Positions 7,391 to 17,125 of a DNA stretch of 64,000 nt are shown here, one piece after another. This DNA is from UBA5239 sp040394635 (GTDB taxonomy: Bacteria > Verrucomicrobiota > Lentisphaeria > Victivallales > Victivallaceae). Each line of letters opens with the position of its first letter. Position 1 is the first letter of the stretch. A model generated the notes under the pieces. It worked only from the letters and a program-made list of their open reading frames with translations. It did no database searches and was not told where the DNA came from. Both the position numbers and the translations under genes were made by a program. The stretch lies in assembly GCA_040394635.1 (NCBI GenBank), contig JBEBRW010000024.1, forward strand, positions 7,855 through 71,854, read 5' to 3'.

Positions 7391-9895
7391 ATGGAATTCA
7401 AAAAGGCTGATGTGTCCCGGGCCCTCTGGAGGCTTTTGGTATGCAGCGTCATGGCAGGGGTGTTTGTAATTCCGGCAAATGCTCAGGAGGATGCTGCAAG
7501 TAAACAGCTGAATGCGGAAATTGATTCGATGCGTACTCAATACAAGGAAGAGCTCGAGGCGATTCAGAATAAGATCGTGGAAGCCAGAAAGGCGACGCGG
7601 GAGAAGAAATATTCCGAAGCCAGTGGTTTTTATACCGAGGCCCAGGAATCCCTGCAGAAATATGACGGGGATTTCGCCGCCAAAATGCGCCGCAACCTTG
7701 ATAACGAGTTGTCCAGGTTCCGGGCCGAGTGGTCCGGTACGGTGATCGAACGGGCTCGCGCGGAATTCCAGAAAGAAAATTTCGAAGATTCCATCAACTT
7801 TGCATCCGAGGCCGCCCTGATTGACTCCAAGCGCAACAAGGAAGCCCAGAAATTGATCGAACTGTGCCGTCAGGAACAGAAAGCCAAGGGCTTCACCAAC
7901 AGCACCAGCCTTGACGTATTCAACCCGGAATATCAGCAGATCGAAAAAGAAGTCGATAAACTATACCGGGAAGCCAGAATTTTCTATAATGACCGCCGTT
8001 TCGATGAAGCCCGCCGGAAACTTGAAGAAATTTACCTGCGCGACCCCTTCAACAGAAGAGCCAATGAACTTCTGGAAAAGTGCTATCGCCAGCTTTTCAA
8101 ATACGGTATGTACCGTCAATCCACAGATGTTGATGGAATTATGGCTTATTCCACCTGGGAATGGATCCAGGGGGTGCCGCCGGTAGGCGTGGAGCGGAGT
8201 ATTGCGGCATCGCCGGTTGTGAAGACCCAGTCGACAGCCGAAGCTCATTCCAAGCTGGAGTCGATCATTTTCCCGAACGTGGAATTCGATGATGCGGACA
8301 TCAACTCCGTGATTCGTTACCTTGACCGCGGCGCCAAGCGCAACGACCCGGAGCAGAGCAATATCAGTATCATTGCCGGTTTTGACAGCACGGTGGCGGC
8401 GACGCTGCCCAAAGTGACCATGAGTTTCTCCAAGATTCCGCTGAGCGAAGTTCTGCGTTATCTGTGTAAGTCGGTCGGTCTCAAATACCGCATGGAACAG
8501 AATGCCGTGATTATCGGTATGGGACTTGACGACATGCAGACGGAATACTTCACCGTGCGCGGCGACTTGTTTGCCAGTATCGCGACGGCCGCCGGTGACG
8601 AAACCGGTGGCGGTGGCGGCGGCCTGGGATTGGCGGCCGGTGGTGGCGGCGCCGGCGGTGGTGATGGCGGCGGCCTGGGCTTTGGAGCCGGTGGCGGCGG
8701 CGGCAGCAGGCCTTCGATCGGTTCGGATGCCCTGATCTCTTACTTTGTGCTGCGCGGTATTACCTTTGAAGAAGGTGCCTCGATCGCTTATGACAGCCGC
8801 GGCGGACGGCTGATTGTCAAAAATACGCTGGAAAACCTGCGCAAGATGGATGATCTGCTGCGCCAGCTGGATGCCATCAAATTCCCGCTGGTTATGGTGG
8901 AAGTGAAAATTGTTGAAATCAATCAGGTGGACGTGAATGAACTCGGTTTCGACTGGGTGTTCAATATTCCCGGCAGCGGCGGCGGCGACCCTGAGTCGCA
9001 GACCTGGTCGATCAACAAGAAACAATATGCCCTTATCGATGGCGTGCAGCAGTTGATCTGGTCGGGCGGTAATCCGTTGCGTTATTATTCGGCGGACAAC
9101 CCGAATGCCATTGCTTCGGAAGTGGGTTCCACTTCGTCCAACTATAAACTGATCAATGACTTGAAAATTTTCCCGAACTTCGGGGAATCCATTTTCGGCA
9201 AGGGCATGGACGTGAATCTGTCGTTCTCGGTGAACGCGATTGCGCAGAATACCCGGACGGAAACGCTGTCCACTCCGAAAATCCTGACCACCAGCGGCTC
9301 GGAAGCCACCATCGAAATGGTTGAAAGACGTTTCTATGCGGAAGACTGGGATGATCCGGAAACCAGTGTCAGCGGCAACAACGTGCAGATCAAGCCGCCG
9401 ACTCCGGACTGGGGCGATGAACGCCGCGTCGGGGTCATGATGAAGACGACTCCGGTGGTGAGCCCGGACAATTATACGATTGAAATGCATCTCCAGCCGA
9501 CGATTGTGGCGTTCCTCGGGGAGCAGGAATATCCGGTGGCGATCAAGACCTGGCGTACCAAGGCCGACGGTTCGAAGATCGACGAACGTAACCAGGATAC
9601 AGTTATCAAGATGCCGGTTTTCTCCGAGCGTTCTCTGGATGCCCGGGTCAAGGTTTACAACGGTGAAACGATCGTGCTTGGCGGTATGATTCAGAATCAG
9701 AACGTGAACCGCAACGACAAATGGCCGATCATCGGCGATGTTCCGATTCTCGGGCGGTTCTTCAGCAGCCAGCTGGCTTATACGGAAAAAGTCAACTTAT
9801 TGATTTTTGTGACGACCAGGCTTGTCAATACCGACGGTAAACCGGTGCCGGTGCCGAATGACAGCAACCGCGGCGTGCCGGAATTCAACAGATAA
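7391..9895 (+). CDS. Type IV pilus secretin, PilQ/Amuc_1098-like, copy 1
   Basis: Outer-membrane secretin channel for the pilus. The 834-residue protein has a signal peptide (cleavage after PANA), TPR-like helical repeats at about 65-235, N-domains, then the secretin core with VPILGRFFSS, LGGMIQNQ and LLIFVTTRLV near the C-terminus. A Gly-rich insertion of about 33 residues (406-438) lies between the N-domains. ATG 7391 is preferred over ATG 7382 because AAGGA (7378-7382) is 8 bp from it and overlaps the upstream ATG. The next gene is a second secretin 21 bp downstream. Confidence 0.9.
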   Translation: MEFKKADVSRALWRLLVCSVMAGVFVIPANAQEDAASKQLNAEIDSMRTQYKEELEAIQNKIVEARKATREKKYSEASGFYTEAQESLQKYDGDFAAKMRRNLDNELSRFRAEWSGTVIERARAEFQKENFEDSINFASEAALIDSKRNKEAQKLIELCRQEQKAKGFTNSTSLDVFNPEYQQIEKEVDKLYREARIFYNDRRFDEARRKLEEIYLRDPFNRRANELLEKCYRQLFKYGMYRQSTDVDGIMAYSTWEWIQGVPPVGVERSIAASPVVKTQSTAEAHSKLESIIFPNVEFDDADINSVIRYLDRGAKRNDPEQSNISIIAGFDSTVAATLPKVTMSFSKIPLSEVLRYLCKSVGLKYRMEQNAVIIGMGLDDMQTEYFTVRGDLFASIATAAGDETGGGGGGLGLAAGGGGAGGGDGGGLGFGAGGGGGSRPSIGSDALISYFVLRGITFEEGASIAYDSRGGRLIVKNTLENLRKMDDLLRQLDAIKFPLVMVEVKIVEINQVDVNELGFDWVFNIPGSGGGDPESQTWSINKKQYALIDGVQQLIWSGGNPLRYYSADNPNAIASEVGSTSSNYKLINDLKIFPNFGESIFGKGMDVNLSFSVNAIAQNTRTETLSTPKILTTSGSEATIEMVERRFYAEDWDDPETSVSGNNVQIKPPTPDWGDERRVGVMMKTTPVVSPDNYTIEMHLQPTIVAFLGEQEYPVAIKTWRTKADGSKIDERNQDTVIKMPVFSERSLDARVKVYNGETIVLGGMIQNQNVNRNDKWPIIGDVPILGRFFSSQLAYTEKVNLLIFVTTRLVNTDGKPVPVPNDSNRGVPEFNR

Positions 9896-9916
9896 TACAC
9901 GGAGGATATAATAAAG

Positions 9917-12313
9917 ATGCAAATCGGCGTAAAGACATTTGGGCTGGTAATCTGCGGAGTGCTCGGAGCCAGCCTTCTGGCTCAGGAGAGCGATCTGGTT
10001 ACCCGTGTTAAAGATATCAAAGAAGGTATTAACAGAGAGAAAATCATCCATCAGGAATCTGAGAACAAGGGCGATAAATTCTTCCTGCAGGGGAACGAGG
10101 ATTTCTTCCAGAACCGGTACAAGGAAGCGGTTGACAATTACCTGGAAGCGATTACGGTCTACAAATCCATTGGCGAAGGCGAGGAAAACGCAGATTTCCG
10201 CAAGAAAATCAGCACTTGCCGGGAACAGATTTCCAAGACTTATTTCAACTGGTCCGAGGCCCTGGCCCTGGAGGCCGAAGGTGAGGCCTCCTCCAATAAA
10301 TTCACGGAAGCGATCAAGCTTTGTCGCGAAGCCATGTTGATTTATCCCGATCACAAGAAGAAACTGGAAAAGCGCATCGAACGTTATGAAGAACTGCAGA
10401 AAACCGCAGAGCGCCAGAATGAAGTTCAGGAAACCCGTCTGATCAAGAACAAGGAAGAACGGGAATACAATATTCAGCTGCTGTTGAAGCAGGCCCGGCT
10501 GTTGACGGTCCGGCAGCGTCTGCAGGATGCCCGCGATAAGTATGATGAAATCCTGGTGCAGGACCCGTATCGCGTCGAAGCGATTCAGGGCAAACAGGCG
10601 GTAAACCTCAGAATCACCAAGGCCGGCGAAGAGCGTTTCAATAAAGTCGGCAACATGGAAGCCACTGTCGAGGCTCTGTGGAAATGGGCGACGCCGCTCA
10701 AACAGGTGGATGTGAATGCCAGCGGTGACAGTTGGAAGCCGCAAGTGCCGAAAACTCTGGCGGAGAACAAAATTCAGCAGAAGTTGAAGAGTATTGTAAT
10801 TCCGCGCATCGACTTTGAAGATGTGACGATTCCCACGGCGATCAAGTACATCCGCGAACAGAGCAAAGTGCACGATCCGGAAGGCGAAGGCGTCAACATC
10901 TATCTGCGTCTTGCCCGGCCCGATGAGCTGACCGGTGAAGGCGGTACCGGGGTTCCCGGCACCCAGACTCCCCGGAGACCGGCCGAAATTACGACGACCT
11001 TTGACGAAAACAATCTGGAAGGCGGCGAAAATTATGACGGACCGGCTACCACGGCCGAAAATACGCTGAACTTTGCCTTGAATGACAAGACGCTGCAGGA
11101 AGCGATTTACTTCCTGTGCCGCGCCGCCAATTTGAGAATGCGGGTTGAAAAGTACGCCGTTGTGGTGGCTTCGCACAATATTCCGCTGGATGACCTCGAA
11201 ACCAAGATTTTCCCGCTGGAACTGGCCGCTCTGTCGTCCATCGGCGGCGGGTCCGACCCCGAGCAGCTGATGCGTTACTTCAAGGACCGCGGTATCCGCT
11301 TCCCCGAAGGCGCCAAGGTTGTGTTCGACCCGAAGATCAGCCGTTTGATCGCTACCAATACCGTGGAAAACCTGCGTGAAATCGAGCTGGCGGTATTGAA
11401 TGAACTGAACCAGGTGGACCCGATGGTCCAGATTCAGGCGAAGTTCGTGGAAATCGAACAGACCGACCTGAAGGAACTGGGATTCAACTACGCTTTGTCA
11501 CGCGTGATCCCGGAAGGCGAATCCACCGACGGCAAGCTGGAATTCGGACAGAACAGCCAGTCGCTGCTGCGGAGCCTGCCGGTATCGGAATACAATGCCA
11601 GTGACCAGGTCTTCCTGTTCCAGCGTTCCTGGAACGATTATAACTTCTCGATGGCGGTGAATGCCATTGACCAGGCCGACAACAAGGACATCCTCTCTTC
11701 ACCGCGTATTACCACGATGAACGGCCAGAGAGCCACGATCCGCATGATCCGGCTGGTCTGGCTGCCTGATGACTACAGTGACCCGACCGAAGAAACCCAC
11801 AATGCCAGCAATGACTCGAGTACTTCGTTTACCGTGTACATGGCCGGCAGTCCGGAGTTCGAAGAGTATGAACTCGGGGTTACCATGGACGTCACCCCCA
11901 GCGTCGACCTGGAAGAACAGACGATTACCTTGCGGGTTGCGCCGGTGATCACGGACCATACCGGCTGGACCGCCTATACTTACAAGGCCAACGCTGAAGA
12001 CTCCTTGAGCACGACCATGAAGAAGCCGATTATCTCCGAACGCAGAATCGACACAAATGTTACCATCAAGGACGGCGAGACCATCATCCTTGGCGGTATC
12101 ATCAAGGACTCCACCAACAGTATAGATGACAAGATCCCTGTTCTCGGAGACATTCCGATCGTCGGACGGTTCTTCCAGTCCAAGACGAAGAAGAGCATCA
12201 AAACCAATCTTCTGATCTTCCTGCATTGCCGTTTGATCAAACCGGATGGTTCACCGTTCTTCCCGGAAAACGTCGTACCGCGCGGTTTGCCGACTTTCCG
12301 TGCTGAACAGTAA
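9917..12313 (+). CDS. Type IV pilus secretin, Amuc_1098-like, copy 2
   Basis: A 798-residue paralogue of the preceding secretin. It has a signal peptide (residues 1-about 22, ending ASLLAQ), TPR-like helices at about 35-230, N-domains, and the secretin core with LGGIIKDS, IPIVGRFFQS and LLIFLHCRLI. It lacks the long Gly-rich tract of copy 1; a shorter Gly/Thr/Pro-rich insertion occurs at about 340-375. GGAGG precedes ATG 9917. Both copies keep core motifs and uninterrupted frames, so both look functional. Whether they form one mixed ring or two channels is not visible from sequence. Confidence 0.88.
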   Translation: MQIGVKTFGLVICGVLGASLLAQESDLVTRVKDIKEGINREKIIHQESENKGDKFFLQGNEDFFQNRYKEAVDNYLEAITVYKSIGEGEENADFRKKISTCREQISKTYFNWSEALALEAEGEASSNKFTEAIKLCREAMLIYPDHKKKLEKRIERYEELQKTAERQNEVQETRLIKNKEEREYNIQLLLKQARLLTVRQRLQDARDKYDEILVQDPYRVEAIQGKQAVNLRITKAGEERFNKVGNMEATVEALWKWATPLKQVDVNASGDSWKPQVPKTLAENKIQQKLKSIVIPRIDFEDVTIPTAIKYIREQSKVHDPEGEGVNIYLRLARPDELTGEGGTGVPGTQTPRRPAEITTTFDENNLEGGENYDGPATTAENTLNFALNDKTLQEAIYFLCRAANLRMRVEKYAVVVASHNIPLDDLETKIFPLELAALSSIGGGSDPEQLMRYFKDRGIRFPEGAKVVFDPKISRLIATNTVENLREIELAVLNELNQVDPMVQIQAKFVEIEQTDLKELGFNYALSRVIPEGESTDGKLEFGQNSQSLLRSLPVSEYNASDQVFLFQRSWNDYNFSMAVNAIDQADNKDILSSPRITTMNGQRATIRMIRLVWLPDDYSDPTEETHNASNDSSTSFTVYMAGSPEFEEYELGVTMDVTPSVDLEEQTITLRVAPVITDHTGWTAYTYKANAEDSLSTTMKKPIISERRIDTNVTIKDGETIILGGIIKDSTNSIDDKIPVLGDIPIVGRFFQSKTKKSIKTNLLIFLHCRLIKPDGSPFFPENVVPRGLPTFRAEQ

Positions 12314-13202
12314 GAAACAATGGTTATGGCCGGCACTGGCGGCAGTTCTGCTGACCGGATGCCGGCCTTATACTGCCGAAATTCCGGCTTTTGACGGCGG
12401 GAACGCGTATGCGTTGGCCGGGAAGCTGGTGGCTTTCGGCAAACGCTGTTCGGGGACGGAAGCGTATATGCGCCAGGCGGAATTCATTGCCCGGGAGGCG
12501 CGTGACGCCGGGGCCGAAGTATCGTTTCAGGATTTCCGGCAGCAGACGGTAAAGGGGATGATCGATTTCCGGAACATCGTCGCGGAAGTAAAAGGCGCCG
12601 ACAAACGTTTCCTCATCATCAGTGCGCACTGCGATCTGAAGGATCTTGATATTCCCGAATTCGAAGGCGCGAACGATGGTGCTTCCGGTACGGCGGTGCA
12701 GCTGGAAATGCTCCGGGCGCTGCAGCGCAGCAAGGCGGTGCCGCCGGTAAGCCTCCGGTTCGTATTTTTCGACGGCGAGGAGTGCATGGTTGCTTATTCC
12801 GACCATGACGGGCTGTTCGGGAGCCGTTATTATGCCGGGGCCATGACGGAGGAAGAGCGGAAATTATGCCTGGGGGTAATCAATATCGACATGGTCGGTG
12901 ACGAGGACCTGCTGCTGACTGTGCCGGTGAACAGCGACGAGGGGCTGGCGAAGCTGGCGCTTCGAGCGGCGGAGAGCTCCGGCAAAAGTATATTTATGGC
13001 GCGTTCGGAGCGAACGATTCTGGATGATCATGTGCCGTTTGCCGGGAGGGGAATTCCGGCGCTGACACTGATCGATTTCAGTTACGGTCCTGCGAATTCC
13101 TATTGGCACACCGGAGCGGACCGGATGGACAAAATTTCAGCGAAAAGTCTGGAAATTACCGGAAATGTGGTGTTTTCCATGATTTGGGGCATAAAAAACT
13201 AG
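12300..13202 (+). CDS. M28-family lipoprotein, glutaminyl cyclase-like
   Basis: A 300-residue protein with a lipoprotein signal peptide ending LLTGC. Motifs follow M28/glutaminyl-peptide cyclotransferase order: SAHCD, ANDGASGT, FFDGEEC with the segment DGLFGSRYYA, NIDMVGDED, DDHVPFAGRGIPAL and YWHTGADRMDKI. These supply the zinc ligands and general acid of the family. The segments around DGEE, DDHVPF and WHT match glutaminyl cyclases better than plain aminopeptidases. GTG 12300 gives a complete signal peptide and overlaps the secretin end by 14 bp; the start has no clear ribosome site, so translational coupling is likely. Substrate is unknown; N-terminal pyroglutamate formation on exported proteins is one option. 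Confidence 0.8.
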   Translation: MLNSKKQWLWPALAAVLLTGCRPYTAEIPAFDGGNAYALAGKLVAFGKRCSGTEAYMRQAEFIAREARDAGAEVSFQDFRQQTVKGMIDFRNIVAEVKGADKRFLIISAHCDLKDLDIPEFEGANDGASGTAVQLEMLRALQRSKAVPPVSLRFVFFDGEECMVAYSDHDGLFGSRYYAGAMTEEERKLCLGVINIDMVGDEDLLLTVPVNSDEGLAKLALRAAESSGKSIFMARSERTILDDHVPFAGRGIPALTLIDFSYGPANSYWHTGADRMDKISAKSLEITGNVVFSMIWGIKN

Positions 13203-13303
13203 TTTTTTTTTCGTTTCCGACTGGAAATTACGAAAAAACAAGCAAGATTTAATAGAGACATGTTTTGTAGAAATAAGCCGGTAACAAAAACAAGGAGGAA
13301 AAA

Positions 13304-14080
13304 ATGAATTTTGTAACGGTCTTAATCGCACTGGTGATGTTCATTGCGTTAGTCGGAATGATCGTCTGTTCGAAGAAACAGAAAACCAGCCCGATCGCAC
13401 AGCCTATTGCCATTGTTCTGCTCATTATTGTTATCGCCTGCGGCGTCGGTATCCTTTACCGCACAGACATCCTGGGCAACCCGACCAACCGTTTCCAGGC
13501 CTACGAAAACACCTACCATGCATCGCAAGGCGTGGTCCTGGGCAAATTCATCAAAGCCAATTTCCCCGACAAGAAAGTTCTGGTCCTTCTTGAAACCGAT
13601 TTCAACACCAATCCGCGTACCAAGATCCTCGTCGACGCCCTGAAAGAAGGCGCGGGCGGCAATCTGAATGTGGAAACGGCTACTCTGCAGCTGGCCAATC
13701 GTCCGAACACCCCGGAAATGGGCATGGAAATGCCGTTGTTCGAAATGATGACCGCAGCGGATTTTGACAAAGCGCTCGAATCCTACAAGGATTGCGGCGT
13801 GGTCATCAGCTGTATCGGTCTGCCCCGCGATATCCAGAAGATGAAAGTCTGGAGCCAGAAAGATGACGTTCGCCCGAAGGTCTTGCTGTTGAACGCATTT
13901 GATATGCGTGGTTATGACAAGATGATCGAGCGCGGAATGATTTCGGCGATCGTGGCAGTCGGTCCGGATGCCAAGTTCACCGAAGATGCCCCGCCGCGTG
14001 ATCCGCAGGCCGCCTTCGATGTCCGTTATGTGCTGATCGATAAGAGCAATATCGAGAAATATGCCAATATGTTCAGATAA
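13304..14080 (+). CDS. Unknown protein with two N-terminal membrane segments
   Basis: I do not recognise this 258-residue protein. Two hydrophobic segments occur at about residues 3-21 and 36-54 with a short basic cytosolic loop between them. The remaining 200 residues form a soluble alpha/beta domain with alternating strands such as KVLVLLETD and GVVISCIGL, broadly like a periplasmic ligand-binding or Rossmann-type fold, but no catalytic motif is apparent. AAGGAGG directly before ATG 13304 predicts strong expression. It is separated from the upstream locus by 101 bp and followed by a strong terminator, so it may be a single-gene unit. Confidence 0.75.
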   Translation: MNFVTVLIALVMFIALVGMIVCSKKQKTSPIAQPIAIVLLIIVIACGVGILYRTDILGNPTNRFQAYENTYHASQGVVLGKFIKANFPDKKVLVLLETDFNTNPRTKILVDALKEGAGGNLNVETATLQLANRPNTPEMGMEMPLFEMMTAADFDKALESYKDCGVVISCIGLPRDIQKMKVWSQKDDVRPKVLLLNAFDMRGYDKMIERGMISAIVAVGPDAKFTEDAPPRDPQAAFDVRYVLIDKSNIEKYANMFR

Positions 14081-14102
14081 GCGGCATATTTGACAATCTG
14101 AT

Positions 14103-14134
14103 AAAAGCTCCGGTCCGCCTGGTCCGGAGCTTTT
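14103..14134 (+). terminator. Rho-independent terminator
   Basis: AAAAGCTCCGG (14103-14113) and CCGGAGCTTTT (14124-14134) are perfect 11-bp arms around a 10-nt loop, ending in a T run. It separates the unknown membrane protein gene from uvrB. Confidence 0.9.
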
Positions 14135-14177
14135 CTGTTTACCGGCTGATCGTTTTCAAGTGGGAGTGGAATAATTT

Positions 14178-16199
14178 ATGGCGATGTTCAAGTTAAAATC
14201 GGATTTCAAGCCGGCTGGCGACCAGCCGGAAGCAATTGCCGCGCTGGTGAAAGGGCTGAAGGAAGGCAAGGCGGCGCAGACGCTGCTGGGGGTTACCGGC
14301 TCCGGCAAAACGTTTACGCTGGCCAATGTGATCGCCCAGTTCGAGCGTCCGGTACTGATCATGTCGCACAACAAGACGCTGGCGGCTCAGCTCTACAGTG
14401 AATTCAAGGCATTTTTTCCGGAAAACGCGGTGGAGTACTTCATCAGCTATTACGATTATTACCTGCCCGAATCCTATATCCCGCAGACGGATACCTATAT
14501 CGCCAAGGACTGCAGCATCAATGAAAATATCGAACGGCTGCGCCTTTCCACTACCGCCTCGCTGATCGAGCGCCGCGACGTGATCGTGGTGGCGAGCGTT
14601 TCCAGTATTTACAACCTGGGGTCGCCGACCGACTTCGAGCATATGTGCGTATCGCTGCGCATTGGGGCCGAGATGCCGCGAAACGAGTTCCTCCGCTCTC
14701 TGGTGGCGATTCAGTACGAGCGCAACGATGCGGCCCCGGAAAAGGGCCAATTCAGGGTTCGCGGCGATTCGGTCGATGTCTTCGAACCGCAGCGCGACGA
14801 TTTCATCCGGGTAAACTTCTGGGGCGACGAGGTGGAGAGCCTCTCCCGGCGCAACATCACCACCGGCAAACAGATCGCCGAACTGAACCGGGTGGTCCTC
14901 TTTCCGTGCCGGCACTTCGTCATGCCGCCGGACCGGATGGAGGGGGCGGTGGCGTCCATCAAGCAGGAGATGAAGGAGCGGGTGGAGTGGTTCGAGCGGA
15001 ACGGGCGGCTGGTCGAGGCGCAGCGGCTTTATCAGCGGGTGACTTACGACATGGAAATGGTGCGCGAGATCGGCTATTGCAGCGGTATCGAAAACTACTC
15101 CATGCATTTCGCTAACCGTCTGCCGGGGTCACTGCCGGATTCGCTGTTCGGATTTTTCCCGAAGGATATGCTGACGATCATCGACGAATCGCACGTGTCG
15201 ATTCCGCAGATCGGGGCCATGTACAAGGCCGACCGCAGCCGCAAGGAAACGCTGGTCGAACACGGGTTCCGGCTGCCCTCGGCGCTGGAAAACCGTCCGC
15301 TGAAGTTCGACGAGTTTGAATCGCTGCACAACGATACCATCTACGTCTCGGCTACCCCCGCCGAGTTTGAACTGAAAAAATCCGGCGGCAAGGTCATCGA
15401 ACAGGTGATCCGCCCGACCGGGCTCCTCGACCCCGAAGTCGAGGTCCGCCCGCTCGAAGGGCAGGTGGACGACGTGATGGCCGAAATCCGGCGCGCCGCC
15501 ACCCGCGGCGAGCGTGTGCTGGTCACCACGCTGACCAAAAAGTCCGCCGAACGCCTGGCCGATTATCTGAACGACCTCGGGCTGCGGACCAATTATCTGC
15601 ATTCGGAACTGGATGCGCTGGAGCGCGTCCGGGTATTGAATAAACTGCGCGAGGGCGATTTCGACTGTCTGATCGGGATCAACCTGTTGCGCGAGGGAAT
15701 CGACCTGCCGGAAGTCGCTTTGGTGGCGATTCTGGACGCCGACAAGGAAGGTTTTTTGCGTTCGACGCGGTCACTGGTCCAGGTGGCCGGGCGCGCCGCG
15801 CGAAACGTCGACGGCCGCGTGATCATGTACGCCGAGCACGTGACCCCCGCCATGCAGAATCTGCTGGACGAGACGGCGCGCCGCCGCGAGAGACAGCTCG
15901 CCTACAACAAGAAGCACGGGATCACCCCGAAGACGATCGCCAAGGCCGCGCGCCAGTCGATCGCCGACATCATCGCCCCGGAAAAGCGCGATCTCGAATA
16001 CACCCGCGACAACGCCAACCGCCAGGTCTTTTCGGTGGCGGAAGCGCCCGGCGTCTATACCGAGGAACTCCTCAGCGAGCGCGAAATGGACGCCCTGGTG
16101 GCCGAGCTGGAAAAAGAGATGCTCGAAGCCGCCGAAGCACTGGAATTTGAGCGTGCCGCCGACCTGCGCGACCGCCTGCGCGGCATGAACAAGCTCTGA
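14178..16199 (+). CDS. uvrB: Excinuclease ABC subunit B
   Basis: DNA damage-verification helicase of nucleotide excision repair. At 673 residues it has the normal length. Visible are Walker A GVTGSGKT, the beta-hairpin YYDYYLPESYIP, Walker B DESH, the helicase motifs INLLREGIDLPEV and QVAGRAARN, and a C-terminal UVR motif (about 635-670) for UvrC contact. The start ATG 14178 follows GGGAGTGGA. It stands alone after a terminator and converges with a DeoR-family gene. Confidence 0.98.
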   Translation: MAMFKLKSDFKPAGDQPEAIAALVKGLKEGKAAQTLLGVTGSGKTFTLANVIAQFERPVLIMSHNKTLAAQLYSEFKAFFPENAVEYFISYYDYYLPESYIPQTDTYIAKDCSINENIERLRLSTTASLIERRDVIVVASVSSIYNLGSPTDFEHMCVSLRIGAEMPRNEFLRSLVAIQYERNDAAPEKGQFRVRGDSVDVFEPQRDDFIRVNFWGDEVESLSRRNITTGKQIAELNRVVLFPCRHFVMPPDRMEGAVASIKQEMKERVEWFERNGRLVEAQRLYQRVTYDMEMVREIGYCSGIENYSMHFANRLPGSLPDSLFGFFPKDMLTIIDESHVSIPQIGAMYKADRSRKETLVEHGFRLPSALENRPLKFDEFESLHNDTIYVSATPAEFELKKSGGKVIEQVIRPTGLLDPEVEVRPLEGQVDDVMAEIRRAATRGERVLVTTLTKKSAERLADYLNDLGLRTNYLHSELDALERVRVLNKLREGDFDCLIGINLLREGIDLPEVALVAILDADKEGFLRSTRSLVQVAGRAARNVDGRVIMYAEHVTPAMQNLLDETARRRERQLAYNKKHGITPKTIAKAARQSIADIIAPEKRDLEYTRDNANRQVFSVAEAPGVYTEELLSEREMDALVAELEKEMLEAAEALEFERAADLRDRLRGMNKL

Positions 16200-16237
16200 G
16201 CGTGTAGCTCATCGCATTGTGCATTTTATGGAACGGG

Positions 16238-17002
16238 TCAGACGGTGTGTACTTGGGTGCCTTTGACGCGAATGAGGTCGAGCAGGTCGCGGTTTTCCGC
16301 GGTTTCGCTGGTGATCAGGACATCGATTTCTTCCCAGGGGGCCAGGTGGCAATAACCGCGGCGCTGGAATTTGTGGTGATCCGCCAGCACGATGATCGTT
16401 CGCGAATGCGCCATCATGGCGCGTTGGATGCCCACGGCGTTGTCGTCGGTCTCGATCAGGCCGTGTTCGTCGAGGCCGGGGACGCTGGTGATCATGAAAT
16501 CCGCCTGATAGCCGGCCGCGCCCTGTTCGGCTTTGTGACCGGTCAGCATATTACCCTTGCGGTCGAGGGTGCCGCCGGTCAGGATGACTTCCGGGCCGGG
16601 CTTGCCGGGGAAGCGCTGGTTCAGCAGTTCGGCCAGCGTCACGGAGTCGGTGATGAACGTACCGGCGGAAATGAATTTGCCGAGAAAAAGAGTGGTGGAC
16701 CCGCTGTGCACGAACGAGACCGAATCCGGTTTCAGGAACTCCAGCGCTTTGCGGGCCAGTTGCTCTTTTTCCTGCGATTGCCACTGTTTGCGGAGCAGGA
16801 ACGGAATGGCGATATTGGCATTGGTCGAAGCCGCTTTCAACCCGCCGTGAAAACGCACCGCGCTGCCGGATTGCGCGATCAGGTTGAATATGCGCCGGAC
16901 CGTGGCCTCGCTTACGTTCAATAACCCCTGGGCCTCGGTGGTATTGATGGCCTCGTGCGTGTCCAGATACTGGAGAATTTTTACTGCCTGCTCTTTCTTC
17001 AT
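16238..17002 (-). CDS. DeoR-family transcriptional regulator
   Basis: A 254-residue repressor of the DeoR/GlpR type: an N-terminal helix-turn-helix (INTTEAQGLLNVSEATVRRIFN, cut here to its first part: about residues 17-40) and a C-terminal sugar-phosphate-sensing domain with the SGSTTLFLGKFI and ILTGG segments typical of the family. ATG 17002 is preferred to an upstream TTG at 17029 because it begins directly with the DNA-binding domain. It is divergent from the GDPD/G1P-dehydrogenase operon, and four copies of TTCGATCAA lie between them. The likely effector is a glycerol- or triose-phosphate, by neighbourhood. Confidence 0.88.
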   Translation of the reverse strand: MKKEQAVKILQYLDTHEAINTTEAQGLLNVSEATVRRIFNLIAQSGSAVRFHGGLKAASTNANIAIPFLLRKQWQSQEKEQLARKALEFLKPDSVSFVHSGSTTLFLGKFISAGTFITDSVTLAELLNQRFPGKPGPEVILTGGTLDRKGNMLTGHKAEQGAAGYQADFMITSVPGLDEHGLIETDDNAVGIQRAMMAHSRTIIVLADHHKFQRRGYCHLAPWEEIDVLITSETAENRDLLDLIRVKGTQVHTV

Positions 17003-17020
17003 GCCTATACCATAATTCAA

Positions 17021-17125
17021 TTCGATCAAAAAACAATCACTTAAATCAATATTCGATCAAATTTGTTGAGTGCTGAGGTGAAATGTTTTATCATTTCGAT
17101 CAATTGATGCTTGATTTTCGATCAA
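17021..17125. promoter_or_regulatory. Four TTCGATCAA operator-like repeats
   Basis: Exact copies of TTCGATCAA start at 17021, 17052, 17095 and 17117. Spacings of 31, 43 and 22 bp are close to 3, 4 and 2 helical turns, putting all copies on one face of the DNA. The last copy lies inside the -35/-10 spacer of the promoter for the GDPD gene. This is the expected layout for the binding sites of the adjacent DeoR-family repressor. Confidence 0.7.

Noticed and set aside
12246..12299. Extension of the lipoprotein gene to 12246
   Set aside because: It would run inside the secretin gene and put about 18 residues before a complete lipoprotein signal peptide.
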